From contig CAKRFY010000021.1 of assembly GCA_934320895.1 (NCBI GenBank), positions 1 to 47,028 of the forward strand: a DNA stretch of 47,028 nucleotides. The letters run 5' to 3'. This DNA is from an uncultured Lachnospiraceae bacterium (lineage in GTDB: Bacteria > Bacillota > Clostridia > Lachnospirales > Lachnospiraceae). Shown here piece after piece: positions 8,301-15,138 of this stretch. The position numbers and the translations under genes are program-made. Numbering within the stretch: position 1 is the first letter of the stretch; each line of letters opens with the position of its first letter. The notes beneath the pieces are model-generated. The model was not told the origin of the DNA. It made no database searches and worked only from the letters and a program-made list of their open reading frames with translations.

Positions 8301-9280
8301 TTTACACCATCAACTTCATACAACTTTCTAATCTTTTTATATTTTCTGATTCTGCACTTTTCTTCCCTTGCAACAGCATCATATAATGCTCCATTACCTG
8401 TAAGAGTTTCAAATCTCCCATCTTTCCCTTGTATCACAAGTGCATATCCTGAATTAAGTTCTCTGTCTAAATCTGAAGCCGGAAAAAAAGTATTTATATA
8501 AGATAATGAAACCTCCGTTCCAACAATCCCATAGATTTCATTTTCAAAAATCAAAGGCACTGAGTAAGTAATCATTTTATGATTATCCATATAGTGATCC
8601 TCGAGAATAAATGGTTCAGACCAATATCCAAGATTCTTCATATCAGTATCCTTATTTTTTTGTGCCGCAATAAAAGGTTTATAAAAAAAATCATCTGCTT
8701 TCCGATTTCCAGATCCCTTAAAATTAAAATCTGTAGTCCAAGCAGTATCCAAAGTAATATTTTCAATGCGAGCAATCCCTTTACTTCCTCTTTCCACCAA
8801 CAGTTCAGCATTATTCGCCGTTTTATTCTGAGGATCGGAATCCCTTACAAAAAAGCCATTATAATCGGCCTCATATCTAATATCTTTTTTATTTGCAAGC
8901 ACGATAAATATTCCGGAACTGTTTTCATGCTGTAATGTTGAAAGCATGCTTTTGAATATCCTTTTCAGATACTTTTGCTGAGCAGAAGATGAAGTTAAAA
9001 ATCTCTTAATGTTCATATGATTTTCGTTTAGTACTTTTTTTAATGTGGCATTCAGTTCATAGCTTTCTCTGCTTATTCCACCCCATTGTTGATTCATTGC
9101 ATGCTGTAAAACAACCTGACGATTTTCTATAATATGGCAATCCATATTTACTGCATTTTTTTCCAGATTATCTTTTACACTGCTAAAAAATAACATAGAG
9201 AATGGTACTATTCCCTGAAAAAGGACTATTCCAAGTAGCGGGATCAAAAATATACGAAGTAATCTCTTTTTTCTTTTCAA
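5381..9280 (-). CDS. Hybrid sensor histidine kinase with dCache, PAS, degenerate GGDEF, GAF-like and receiver domains
   Basis: A 1299-residue membrane sensor. TTG start with AGGAGG six bases upstream. Order: TM1 (about 10-32), extracellular Cache-type sensor (about 40-365), TM2 (about 372-396), linker, PAS (about 455-575), GGDEF-like domain (about 590-745) whose signature reads AGSDE instead of GGDEF, GAF-like region (about 765-905), HisKA with SHEIRTPMNG (His937), ATPase domain with NLLGNAVKY, DDGIGIS and GTGLGLAIS, and a receiver with Asp1229 in VFMDIMMPKMDG. The GGDEF domain is unlikely to make c-di-GMP. The gene starts 38 bases after the stop of a solute-binding lipoprotein gene, which suggests that protein presents the ligand. 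No output regulator is adjacent. Confidence 0.93.
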   Translation of the reverse strand: MKRKKRLLRIFLIPLLGIVLFQGIVPFSMLFFSSVKDNLEKNAVNMDCHIIENRQVVLQHAMNQQWGGISRESYELNATLKKVLNENHMNIKRFLTSSSAQQKYLKRIFKSMLSTLQHENSSGIFIVLANKKDIRYEADYNGFFVRDSDPQNKTANNAELLVERGSKGIARIENITLDTAWTTDFNFKGSGNRKADDFFYKPFIAAQKNKDTDMKNLGYWSEPFILEDHYMDNHKMITYSVPLIFENEIYGIVGTEVSLSYINTFFPASDLDRELNSGYALVIQGKDGRFETLTGNGALYDAVAREEKCRIRKYKKIRKLYEVDGVNVGKKKVYAVKSNLELYINNAPYEKTRWALYGFVSQNSIFALGEQVYARVIIAIVVCAAIGIITVMLLIKYVTKPVYRLMESVRGGTDGIHGFKASNIMEIDELHDIVEKVTDAQKNTEEQLLDEKERYRIAVESSKDIFFTYEIKDKILEIVNSSGYDGRWDCSDNCENPLLLKIHAADRSMVIDRFRNDIGNMNIEFRLFMSKYKEYRWINLCGSLLKDNSGDENKVVGYLRDINQQKLLEIEKNNKKKYDMLTALYHLDTGKEAIKELRKVRTDSILFIIDIDRFMNIDEQYGLVFGNIILQKLSYIMLESCDNHKIFQRVCVRAGSDELLCLCVGVTLDEVKEMLEQMSIRFSEITSQRYIELSFKVGIALDDKDISTEKMIKQAQAAMRFAKEKGCLYSVYQDLNEKYQKISDEAEFGEIASYLYIEQMSMVSIALNLFDKGGNFATILDVFVLKLMQRYQLENFLITAFSEEDMAISVDYDWADSKKKAKNDKNVKIFRCTERECQELNKVTELDTVRSVSESIPANHKIAERYGAEDGVIINMEDNGKYFGSIFLLGLSSDICDDDTEKKNLQEIGTIIQNRINLDKHDSAAQAKSDFLARMSHEIRTPMNGIIGMTEIAIKKNRERKTVSDCLNKIKNSSHYLLGLINDILDMSKIESGKMQLMEEEFNLSKALDSISDLMNVRFSEKNIHYEKIEELTNSSFYGDELRITQVLINLLGNAVKYTKDDGNITLTVKEMYTDGVVSELYFAVTDDGIGISEENQKRVFGSFEQVKDYDSIYRQGTGLGLAISSRLIHMMGSSINLESTLGKGSTFSFKIKLSVSKTEEKDKQDRKKIVDLKGKHVLVVEDNELNSEIMCTILRDEGIVVDTAFDGQQAVNMIKASEPWKYDLVFMDIMMPKMDGLEATRQIRGIERDDCKKIPVIAMSANAFEEDVKKSLASGMNAHLSKPLDLSKIMEVMQKYIR

Positions 9281-9318
9281 ATTTTTCCTCCTGAAACATG
9301 ATATTAGATCATGATTCC

Positions 9319-10782
9319 TTATTTTATTGATTCTTTAAGGGCCTTGCAAAATTCCTTATACCATTTGTCATAATTTTTTTCTGATGTATATTTTTTTATA
9401 ACTTTATCTCGATCTTCACCTTTTGCAAGTGCTTTTTCTATCGCCTTTCTATCATTTTGTGCCTTGTCTGATAAACTTGTCTCCAATACATTTCTGGCAT
9501 TGCTTCCGTTTTTAAAATTTTTAGTTGTATAATACTTTGTCTTATTAAAGTCACCTAAAACATTTTTTAAACAGTCATAAGTTTTATTGTTGATCTTTAA
9601 CGACTTTTTGCTGATCACTTCATCTAATGCTTTAACATTATTGGCGGACTTTAAGACAGGCATGTATGCAGATTCACAAACAAACTGCATATTATGCTCC
9701 TTCTGTGTAAACCATTTAAGAAATACACACGATGCATACTCATGCTTCTTATCAGACTTTGTCACTGCCATGTCTGCTCCCTGTTGCACTTTATAATTTT
9801 CTCCTCCAGCCATAACAGGTGCCGGAAGCACCTCATAGTCTATCTTATATCCTTTATTGTCATCCTCGACTTTGTCAGGGAAATACATTGCCGACATCGA
9901 AGAACCCGTATAAGCAAGAATATCACCAGTTTTAACATCGTCAGACCTGAACTTTCCAAGTGCTGTAAAATATCCATTTATATAAGGGACATAATAATTT
10001 TCCCATAAACGTTTTATAAGCTTTTTGTCCGTATTAAATTTTACTTTTCTATCTTTAACCTCAAAAATATCACTACCAAGCTGTCTCATACCTATAACAA
10101 AATAATTCGACATTGAATCTCTGCCATAAAATGCTTTTCCATCATCTGGTTTGTCAGGAGTCTTTTTATCGGTCCATTCATAATAACGCTTTGCAACTTT
10201 TACGACACCCTCGATAGTTCTTAGCTCATCAAGCGATGAACCAGTCTGTTTTGCAAACGGCTCCCAATCTGTTTTATTTATCATAAGACTCTCTGTTGAT
10301 TTTGCAACTGGAAAAAAGTATAACGCATTATCACCATTCAGATATCCCTCTTCTATATATGAATCAACATACTTTTGCAATTCTTTTTTTGAAAAATATT
10401 TTGTAAGATCAACAAGTTTTCCTTTCTGCTGTGCTTCATACGCAGTATCAGCATATGAAGAAAAGATATCAGGAAGCTTATCAGCTCCTACCTTTCCTTC
10501 TATAGAATCAGAAATAACCTTTTCAAGATCAGCAACTGTTCCCTGACTGATTCCCTCTACATTTATTCCAAGTTCCTTACCTTCTGTAGAATTAAACTCA
10601 TTTACCAGTTCATCGAACGCAGCCTGCTGACTACCATTATAATAATGCCATACCCTTATTGAAATAGGATTCTCAGGATCTAACTTAACACTTTTGTTTG
10701 CACTCTCTTTTTTTGCACCACATCCTGTCAAAATAGCCATTATCATCAAAATAACGCACAAATTTCTAAATATCTTTTTCAT
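9319..10782 (-). CDS. Extracellular solute-binding lipoprotein (ABC family 1), orphan
   Basis: A 487-residue protein with a lipoprotein signal (MKKIFRNLCVILMIMAILTGC, Cys21 after the LTG lipobox) and a sugar-type family 1 solute-binding fold, seen in segments such as IRVWHYYNGSQQAAFDELV and GADMAVTKS. Family members usually deliver a sugar or oligosaccharide to an ABC permease, but no permease or ATPase is nearby. Instead it lies 38 bases upstream of a Cache hybrid kinase and 19 bases downstream of a DUF3592 gene. A role as ligand-binding partner of the kinase is inferred from this context; the ligand is unknown. Confidence 0.9.
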   Translation of the reverse strand: MKKIFRNLCVILMIMAILTGCGAKKESANKSVKLDPENPISIRVWHYYNGSQQAAFDELVNEFNSTEGKELGINVEGISQGTVADLEKVISDSIEGKVGADKLPDIFSSYADTAYEAQQKGKLVDLTKYFSKKELQKYVDSYIEEGYLNGDNALYFFPVAKSTESLMINKTDWEPFAKQTGSSLDELRTIEGVVKVAKRYYEWTDKKTPDKPDDGKAFYGRDSMSNYFVIGMRQLGSDIFEVKDRKVKFNTDKKLIKRLWENYYVPYINGYFTALGKFRSDDVKTGDILAYTGSSMSAMYFPDKVEDDNKGYKIDYEVLPAPVMAGGENYKVQQGADMAVTKSDKKHEYASCVFLKWFTQKEHNMQFVCESAYMPVLKSANNVKALDEVISKKSLKINNKTYDCLKNVLGDFNKTKYYTTKNFKNGSNARNVLETSLSDKAQNDRKAIEKALAKGEDRDKVIKKYTSEKNYDKWYKEFCKALKESIK

Positions 10783-10801
10783 TGGTATTCCACTCTCTTT
10801 T

Positions 10802-11224
10802 CTAATATTTTGCTGTAAAATAACACAACAATATTCCTAATGCTCCAATTGCTGCAAAACCAATTCCTATAGATATAAGCCATACCCATACCGGTATAGA
10901 ATCACTGACTACCCAAAAATCAGATGGCTTTTTTGCATTAAATCGTATCTGAACTGAATCACCCTTTTTCCATACATCTTTCGAATATCCTATCTTTGAC
11001 TCTTCCTGTACTATGCAATTTCCATCAAAAAAAGCAAATGTAGGATAATAATTATCGTTATTCTCACCATCGCCTATTTTATGTATCTCTTCTACAGTAC
11101 CTTTGGCTATTTCCGTACATTCAATTTTCTTGCGCTCCATCTCTTTCTTTGCTTTTATTGATAAATACACCAGTACAAGTGACGCAGTAAAAAACGTCAC
11201 CATAAGAAATATACCTATAATCAT
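10802..11224 (-). CDS. DUF3592-like membrane protein
   Basis: A 140-residue protein with a membrane segment at about 3-22, an extracytoplasmic or cytoplasmic beta-rich middle (GTVEEIHKIG to KPSDFWVV) and a second membrane segment at about 113-135. This two-helix layout with a short ligand-like domain is typical of DUF3592. It is the first gene of the four-gene minus-strand operon, with a good promoter at 11303-11275 and CGGAG upstream of the ATG. Function unknown. Confidence 0.7.
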   Translation of the reverse strand: MIIGIFLMVTFFTASLVLVYLSIKAKKEMERKKIECTEIAKGTVEEIHKIGDGENNDNYYPTFAFFDGNCIVQEESKIGYSKDVWKKGDSVQIRFNAKKPSDFWVVSDSIPVWVWLISIGIGFAAIGALGILLCYFTAKY

Positions 11225-11274
11225 TTGAAAACCACTCCGTTCTAATGTTTATTTTCGCATTTGCCCTTGCGTAC

Positions 11275-11303
11275 AGTATACATCTTAGACCTTTAAAAAT
11301 CAA
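11275..11303 (-). promoter_or_regulatory. Promoter of the DUF3592-SBP-kinase-SseB operon
   Basis: On the minus strand TTGATT (11303-11298) and TATACT (11280-11275) are separated by 17 bases, 50 bases before the first gene. Because it lies inside the invertible segment, this operon keeps its promoter in either orientation. Confidence 0.65.
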
Positions 11304-11377
11304 ATTTATGACCAGCAAAAAATGTCTGTTTGTTGCTTAAAACTATATATCACTCTTAATACGGACATAAAAATAAT

Positions 11378-11428
11378 GGTGTTATGAGCAAGTAGCAGAG
11401 TGGAGTGCAAATATCCACTTGACTACCA
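11378..11428 (+). repeat. Dispersed hairpin repeat, copy A
   Basis: Contains AGCAAGTAGCAGAG followed by a stem AGTGGA/TCCACT with a TGCAAAT-type loop. It shares the AAGTAGCAG core with three other copies (15019, 15750, 46825). Relative to copy D both stem partners have changed (C-G to T-A), so the pairing is kept. It sits between the DUF3592 promoter and the ribU terminator. Confidence 0.7.
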
Positions 11429-11471
11429 TAAAAAAATAATGCAGATTCAAAATTTTACTGAACCTGCATCA
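11428..11471 (-). terminator. Rho-independent terminator after ribU
   Basis: On the minus strand ATGCAG-x-TTCA pairs with TGAA-x-CTGCAT around a GTAAAATTT-type loop, followed by TATTTTTTTAT. It begins eight bases after the ribU stop codon. Confidence 0.8.
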
Positions 11472-11478
11472 TCTTTAA

Positions 11479-12114
11479 TTAGTCCTCAACACGCATCATA
11501 GGTGCTAGAGGTACATATAAAAGCCATGCGCACACAACACATATCACACCTTTTAATAAGGTAAACGGCACATTAAATACTATAAGGGCCTGTAATATAC
11601 TGTGTACTCCAGGGAAAATTGCCTGATATGCTTTAAGTATCATCTCTTTTGGCATAAAATTATAATATATAGGATATACAAAGAAATAGTTTGATACGAT
11701 ACTAAGAAGCGACATTGCTACTGTTCCTGTAAGCGAAGCTAAGATAGCCCCTTTCTTATCACTTTTCTTTTTATATATAAGTCCTGCTGGTACTACAAAC
11801 GCACACCCAAGTATAAAGTTTGAAATCTCTCCTACAAACATTGTATTTGTGGCAAATGAATGTAATACATTTTTTACGAGACATATTAAAACTCCACATG
11901 CCGGACCGTATATGAAACTTCCAAACAACGCCGGAAGATCTGATATATCAAGCTTGATAAATCCCGGCATAAATGGTACCGGTATCTCCATATACATAAG
12001 AATAACCGCTATAGCGGCAAGCATTGCCGTAAGCGTCATCTTCTTTATATTACCTCTTTTGCGTGTGTCTTTTGACCCATTTGTGACATGTAATGTTTTT
12101 CCTGCTGCTGCCAT
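11479..12114 (-). CDS. ribU: Riboflavin ECF transporter substrate-binding component RibU
   Basis: A 211-residue integral membrane protein with about five to six helices. It binds riboflavin and works with a shared ECF energizing module that is not encoded in this window. The family is indicated by the segments MTLTAMLAAIAVILMY, GFIKLDISDLPAL and the overall length. The start at 12114 is chosen because AGGAAGAGGAA lies directly before it; an in-frame start at 12171 would add 19 residues but lacks such a site. An FMN riboswitch with a terminator stem precedes it and supports riboflavin as substrate. Confidence 0.92.
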   Translation of the reverse strand: MAAAGKTLHVTNGSKDTRKRGNIKKMTLTAMLAAIAVILMYMEIPVPFMPGFIKLDISDLPALFGSFIYGPACGVLICLVKNVLHSFATNTMFVGEISNFILGCAFVVPAGLIYKKKSDKKGAILASLTGTVAMSLLSIVSNYFFVYPIYYNFMPKEMILKAYQAIFPGVHSILQALIVFNVPFTLLKGVICVVCAWLLYVPLAPMMRVED

Positions 12115-12210
12115 TTTTCCTCTTCCTTTCTTTTTTACAGAAAATTCTCTGAGGTTTCTGCGCACAGCCATAATGGAGCATTATCTGTTTCAAGTAACAG
12201 CCTTCCTACA

Positions 12211-12247
12211 AAATAAAACCCTGAGATACTAAAATCTCAGGGTTTTA
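12211..12247 (-). terminator. Expression-platform terminator of the FMN riboswitch
   Basis: On the minus strand AAAACCCTGAGAT pairs with ATCTCAGGGTTTT and is followed by TATTTTG. It lies between the aptamer and ribU, so FMN binding probably ends transcription here. Confidence 0.85.
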
Positions 12248-12277
12248 TAACTCCAATTATAACAATGCAAGTTAAAA

Positions 12278-12390
12278 TCTTCTCTCATCCAGACTATACT
12301 GTTGGTATCGGAATTTCACCGATTCGGTCGATGCACTCGATTCGCGGACTTTACCGCCAGTGGGGAATCTCACCCCGCCCTGAAGAATTT
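12278..12390 (-). ncRNA. FMN riboswitch (RFN element)
   Basis: Read on the minus strand the conserved RFN blocks are present in order: CTTCAGGGCGGGGTGAGATT, CCACTGGCGGTAAA, the AGTCCGCGAA-type segment, GATTCGGTGAAATTCCGA and CAGTATAGTCTGGATGAGAG. It controls the riboflavin transporter ribU through the terminator at 12247-12211. Its promoter lies at 12435-12407. Confidence 0.95.
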
Positions 12391-12406
12391 TCTTTATTTT
12401 ACGCAT

Positions 12407-12435
12407 ATGATATCATATGTTTACAAGTTGTGCAA
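12407..12435 (-). promoter_or_regulatory. Promoter of the FMN riboswitch-ribU transcript
   Basis: On the minus strand TTGCAC (12435-12430) and TATCAT (12412-12407) have a 17-base spacer. It begins nine bases after the deacetylase stop codon, with no terminator between, so deacetylase transcripts would also reach the riboswitch. Confidence 0.7.
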
Positions 12436-12443
12436 GTATATTT

Positions 12444-13055
12444 TTAATACTGTGGCGTGGATGTCGCATTTGTTTTACCTATTTTGTGCTGCCGACCTTC
12501 TGTATCCATCTCATAATTTTTTGTATAAATAAGTTCAGACATTTTTACAAATTCAAAGCCTTTTTCCTTCAAGCTATCTATCAACTTTGGAAGTGCCTCA
12601 GCCGTATATTTTGCACCGTTGTGGCAAAGTATTATCGAGCCATTTCCAAGATGTTTGTGATTTAAAACTGTGGTTAGGATTGAATCTACGCCGTAATTCT
12701 TCCAGTCTAGGCTATCTACATCCCACTGTATCGCATGGTACCCACACTTTTCAGCACTTTCAACAAGTGTATCATTATAATCTCCGTATGGTGGTCTGAA
12801 TACTTTCATGTCGTATCCTGTGAGTTTTTTTACCTTGTTATGTACTGTCATTATCTCATCTTCACATTCAGCAGCAGAAATAGTTGACATCTGTTTATGA
12901 TTCTGACTGTGATTGCCAAGTTCGTGTCCTGCTTTATAAAGTGCTTTTACATCATCAGGATATGCATCTACCCATCCACCTGTCATAAAAAATGTTACAT
13001 GAACATTTTTTTCCTTAAGTACCTTTATTATCGTCTGGGTATCTTCATTCCCCCA
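12444..13055 (-). CDS. Polysaccharide deacetylase, C-terminal half (split by inversion)
   Basis: From the crossover at 13055 the minus strand reads WGNEDTQTIIKVL and on through most of a NodB deacetylase domain: the His pair in NHSQNH, the RPPYGDYN motif, the DVDSLDWKNY segment and the ILCHNG motif. It has no start codon of its own near the breakpoint; the first ATG (12986) is internal and lacks a good ribosome binding site. Joined to 2720-2979 it gives a 289-residue membrane-anchored enzyme with all catalytic motifs. In this orientation it is probably silent. It is followed directly by the FMN riboswitch promoter. Confidence 0.9.
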   Translation of the reverse strand, partial: WGNEDTQTIIKVLKEKNVHVTFFMTGGWVDAYPDDVKALYKAGHELGNHSQNHKQMSTISAAECEDEIMTVHNKVKKLTGYDMKVFRPPYGDYNDTLVESAEKCGYHAIQWDVDSLDWKNYGVDSILTTVLNHKHLGNGSIILCHNGAKYTAEALPKLIDSLKEKGFEFVKMSELIYTKNYEMDTEGRQHKIGKTNATSTPQY

Positions 13056-13076
13056 GGGGGCGTGCTTACTAATGAA
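13034..13076. other. Right recombination site (attR-like) of invertible segment
   Basis: The crossover is CA at 13054-13055. To the left lies the deacetylase C-terminal half. To the right, 13056-13074 (GGGGGCGTGCTTACTAATG) is the second attP-type arm, matching the arm at 2980-2998 at 11 of 19 positions. The site ends about 20 bases before the chemoreceptor stop codon. Confidence 0.7.
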
Positions 13077-13094
13077 ACTTTATTCACCTGAGCA

Positions 13095-14789
13095 TTATGC
13101 AGGATTCTTAATAAGTTCAAATTTGCCAATAAGTTCATTAAGACTCTCAGACTGAGCTGACAATTCCTCACTTGTTGCTGATGTTTCCTGTGCTGATGCT
13201 GAATTACTTTGCACAACGCTTGATATCTGTTCAATTCCCTTCTCTATCTGACCAAGCATTTCCGCCTGATTCTTTGAAACCTCACTTGACTGTTTTGATG
13301 CTTTTGCAAATTCTGTCATCATTTCAAGTATATCATTTAATGCATCTACTGTTTTAATTGTAATATCATTTCCATGTTCTACTTCTACAAGTGATTTTTC
13401 TATAAGCTCCCTTGTATTTACTGCCGACTGGGCACTGTCTGCGGCAAGTTTGCCAATCTGATTTGCAACTACTGCAAATCCTTTACCCTGCTCTCCTGCT
13501 CTTGCCGCCTCTATTGATGCATTTAATGAAAGAAGATTTGTCTGTGATGCTATATCCTCTATTGCACCTATAATCTTCTGAATTTCCTGCGATGTAGCAC
13601 TTATCGTTTCCATTGCACTTGTAAGCTCTGTTAGATTGTTTTTACTTTCTTCTGCATGGTTTACTGCTGTTAATACTGACTGATATGATTCTTCTGCCTC
13701 ATCAGCAACCGTTGTTGCCATGTTACTTACATTTTCAACTGTTGCTGTAAGTTCCTCAACTGCACCTGCCTGTTCTGTTGCACCTTCTGCAAGTACCTGT
13801 GCACCTTCTGCAAGCTGCTCTGAACCTGCTGCTACCTGATCTGATGCCTCATTTATTTTTGTAAGTGTAAAACTCAGATCTGTTCTAAGTGATCTCATAG
13901 CCATTATAAGACTATTGAACTCTCCCACATATTTATCTTCAATCTTTGTTTTAATATTGAAATTTCCTCTTGCAATCTCGCCAAGAAGATTTCCAGCATC
14001 TATTATGACCTCATGTATAAACTTACATGCATCTTCAAAATTTGCAGCAAGACTTCCAAGTTCATCATCTGATTTATAACCAATTTCAACATCAAGATTT
14101 CCAGCTTTTAATTTTTCTGTGGCATCTTCAATCTCTTTAATAGGTTTCATAAGTACATTTACTATACCCTTTGATATATTCATAGACAATATAACACTTA
14201 CTATGCCGATTACTATCATTAGTATAAGACATACAAGACCAACGCCTCTTGATATGCTGTACTGCATTTTTGCCTCTTTTTGTGCATTATCTGAAATTTT
14301 ATGTAAAAGTGTCTGTATTTTTTCAACAGATGTATTGTAATCACCATTAAACAGCTCTAATGCTTTATCATTATAGTTATTTGAAGCACATAATACAAGA
14401 TTTTCACGAAGCGATTTCAGATTTGAAAATTCATCTGATAATTCATTTGTGACATTCTTATCACTATATGACTTTACAAGGAAATCGAGATTCTTCTTAA
14501 TATTGTCACCTGTTGACTCAACTTTATCTAAATACGCTTTTGTTTTTTCATTATCATCTGTTGTCATTGACCATAACACCATCTTACCTGAATACTGAAG
14601 GTCTTTTCTTATCTCCATTGAAATGTTAGTATTTTTGTATGCTTCTTTGTAAAATTTGCGCATATCATTGTTCATGATAGAAATAGAAATAATAGCTACA
14701 ATAATAGCTACAAGCAATGTAGCAAGTGTAATTCCAAATGCCGTTTTTAACTTACCTTCCACTTTCTGTTTTTCAAAATATTTTTCCAT
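13095..14789 (-). CDS. Methyl-accepting chemotaxis protein
   Basis: A 564-residue transmembrane chemoreceptor. TM1 at about 16-38, a four-helix-bundle ligand domain (about 40-190), TM2 (about 193-216), HAMP (about 215-270) and a long signalling coiled coil whose tip reads IASQTNLLSLNASIEAARAG near residues 410-430. It senses an unknown ligand and controls CheA. GAGGA sits directly before the ATG, after a terminator-like hairpin leader. Its stop codon lies 40 bases from the right inversion breakpoint. In the flipped orientation the recombinase would follow on the same strand. Confidence 0.97.
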   Translation of the reverse strand: MEKYFEKQKVEGKLKTAFGITLATLLVAIIVAIISISIMNNDMRKFYKEAYKNTNISMEIRKDLQYSGKMVLWSMTTDDNEKTKAYLDKVESTGDNIKKNLDFLVKSYSDKNVTNELSDEFSNLKSLRENLVLCASNNYNDKALELFNGDYNTSVEKIQTLLHKISDNAQKEAKMQYSISRGVGLVCLILMIVIGIVSVILSMNISKGIVNVLMKPIKEIEDATEKLKAGNLDVEIGYKSDDELGSLAANFEDACKFIHEVIIDAGNLLGEIARGNFNIKTKIEDKYVGEFNSLIMAMRSLRTDLSFTLTKINEASDQVAAGSEQLAEGAQVLAEGATEQAGAVEELTATVENVSNMATTVADEAEESYQSVLTAVNHAEESKNNLTELTSAMETISATSQEIQKIIGAIEDIASQTNLLSLNASIEAARAGEQGKGFAVVANQIGKLAADSAQSAVNTRELIEKSLVEVEHGNDITIKTVDALNDILEMMTEFAKASKQSSEVSKNQAEMLGQIEKGIEQISSVVQSNSASAQETSATSEELSAQSESLNELIGKFELIKNPA

Positions 14790-14853
14790 AGTTCCTCATT
14801 TCTGCGCACATCTGTATATAAAAAATGTATCAGGTGCGCGCTGATACATTTTT
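14790..14853 (-). promoter_or_regulatory. Structured leader of chemoreceptor gene (hairpin with loop-leader pairing)
   Basis: On the minus strand a perfect 13-bp stem (14853-14841 with 14833-14821) encloses the loop CGCGCAC and is followed by TTTTTTATATAC, like an intrinsic terminator directly before the gene. The loop GCGCAC (14839-14834) is complementary to GTGCGC (14809-14804), which lies directly before the AGAAATGAGGA ribosome binding region. The same design, with different but matching bases, occurs before the aldo/keto reductase. Confidence 0.6.
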
Positions 14854-15018
14854 TTACCCACTGTTGCCTTTATTTTTCACTAAAATAATTCAAAAATTCA
14901 ATACCATTTTATAAAATCACCCATTATTTTTATATACATTTTCTCGTTATTTTTATATATTTTTCCTTAAAAATTTACTTTTTATTTGTAAGACTATACG
15001 TCACTTTTAAAAGATATT

Positions 15019-15067
15019 GTCAACCGTATATTCGCAATCCGCTCTGCTACTTGATTGATAGTGTTAA
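15019..15067 (-). repeat. Dispersed hairpin repeat, copy B
   Basis: Read on the minus strand: AACACTATCAATCAAGTAGC, then AGAGCGGATTGCGAAT. The 3' stem arm is degenerate (ATACGG for ATCCGC), so this copy pairs poorly. It lies directly upstream of the promoter of the small membrane protein gene. Confidence 0.7.
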
Positions 15068-15072
15068 ATAAA

Positions 15073-15101
15073 TTGACTAAGCATTTTTTTAATGCTACAA
15101 T
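15073..15101 (+). promoter_or_regulatory. Promoter of the small membrane protein gene
   Basis: TTGACT (15073-15078) and TACAAT (15096-15101) with a 17-base spacer, 37 bases before the start codon at 15139. Confidence 0.75.
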
Positions 15102-15138
15102 CAAACAGGTATCATTCATCAAGAAAGGAGTCAAGTGT

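Larger units (their letters stand above)
2978..13055. mobile_element. 10.08-kb invertible segment with its own serine recombinase
   Basis: The segment is bounded by TG at 2978-2979 and the complementary CA at 13054-13055. The flanks and ends contain the two halves of one deacetylase gene in opposite orientation, so simple insertion cannot explain the layout but inversion does. Inside are the recombinase (3351-4919), a small ORF, the SseB/kinase/solute-binding operon, the FMN-riboswitch ribU unit and the C-terminal deacetylase half. Flipping restores the deacetylase and places the recombinase downstream of and codirectional with the chemoreceptor gene. Whether the switch is reversible, or was a single event, cannot be told from one sequence. 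Confidence 0.8.

Noticed and set aside
2720..13055. Explanation of the split deacetylase by simple insertion of a mobile element
   Set aside because: Insertion would leave both halves on the same strand; here they are on opposite strands, which needs an inversion.
13028..13234. Open frame of 68 codons on the minus strand across the right breakpoint
   Set aside because: It overlaps the end of the chemoreceptor gene in another frame and has no protein-like composition.
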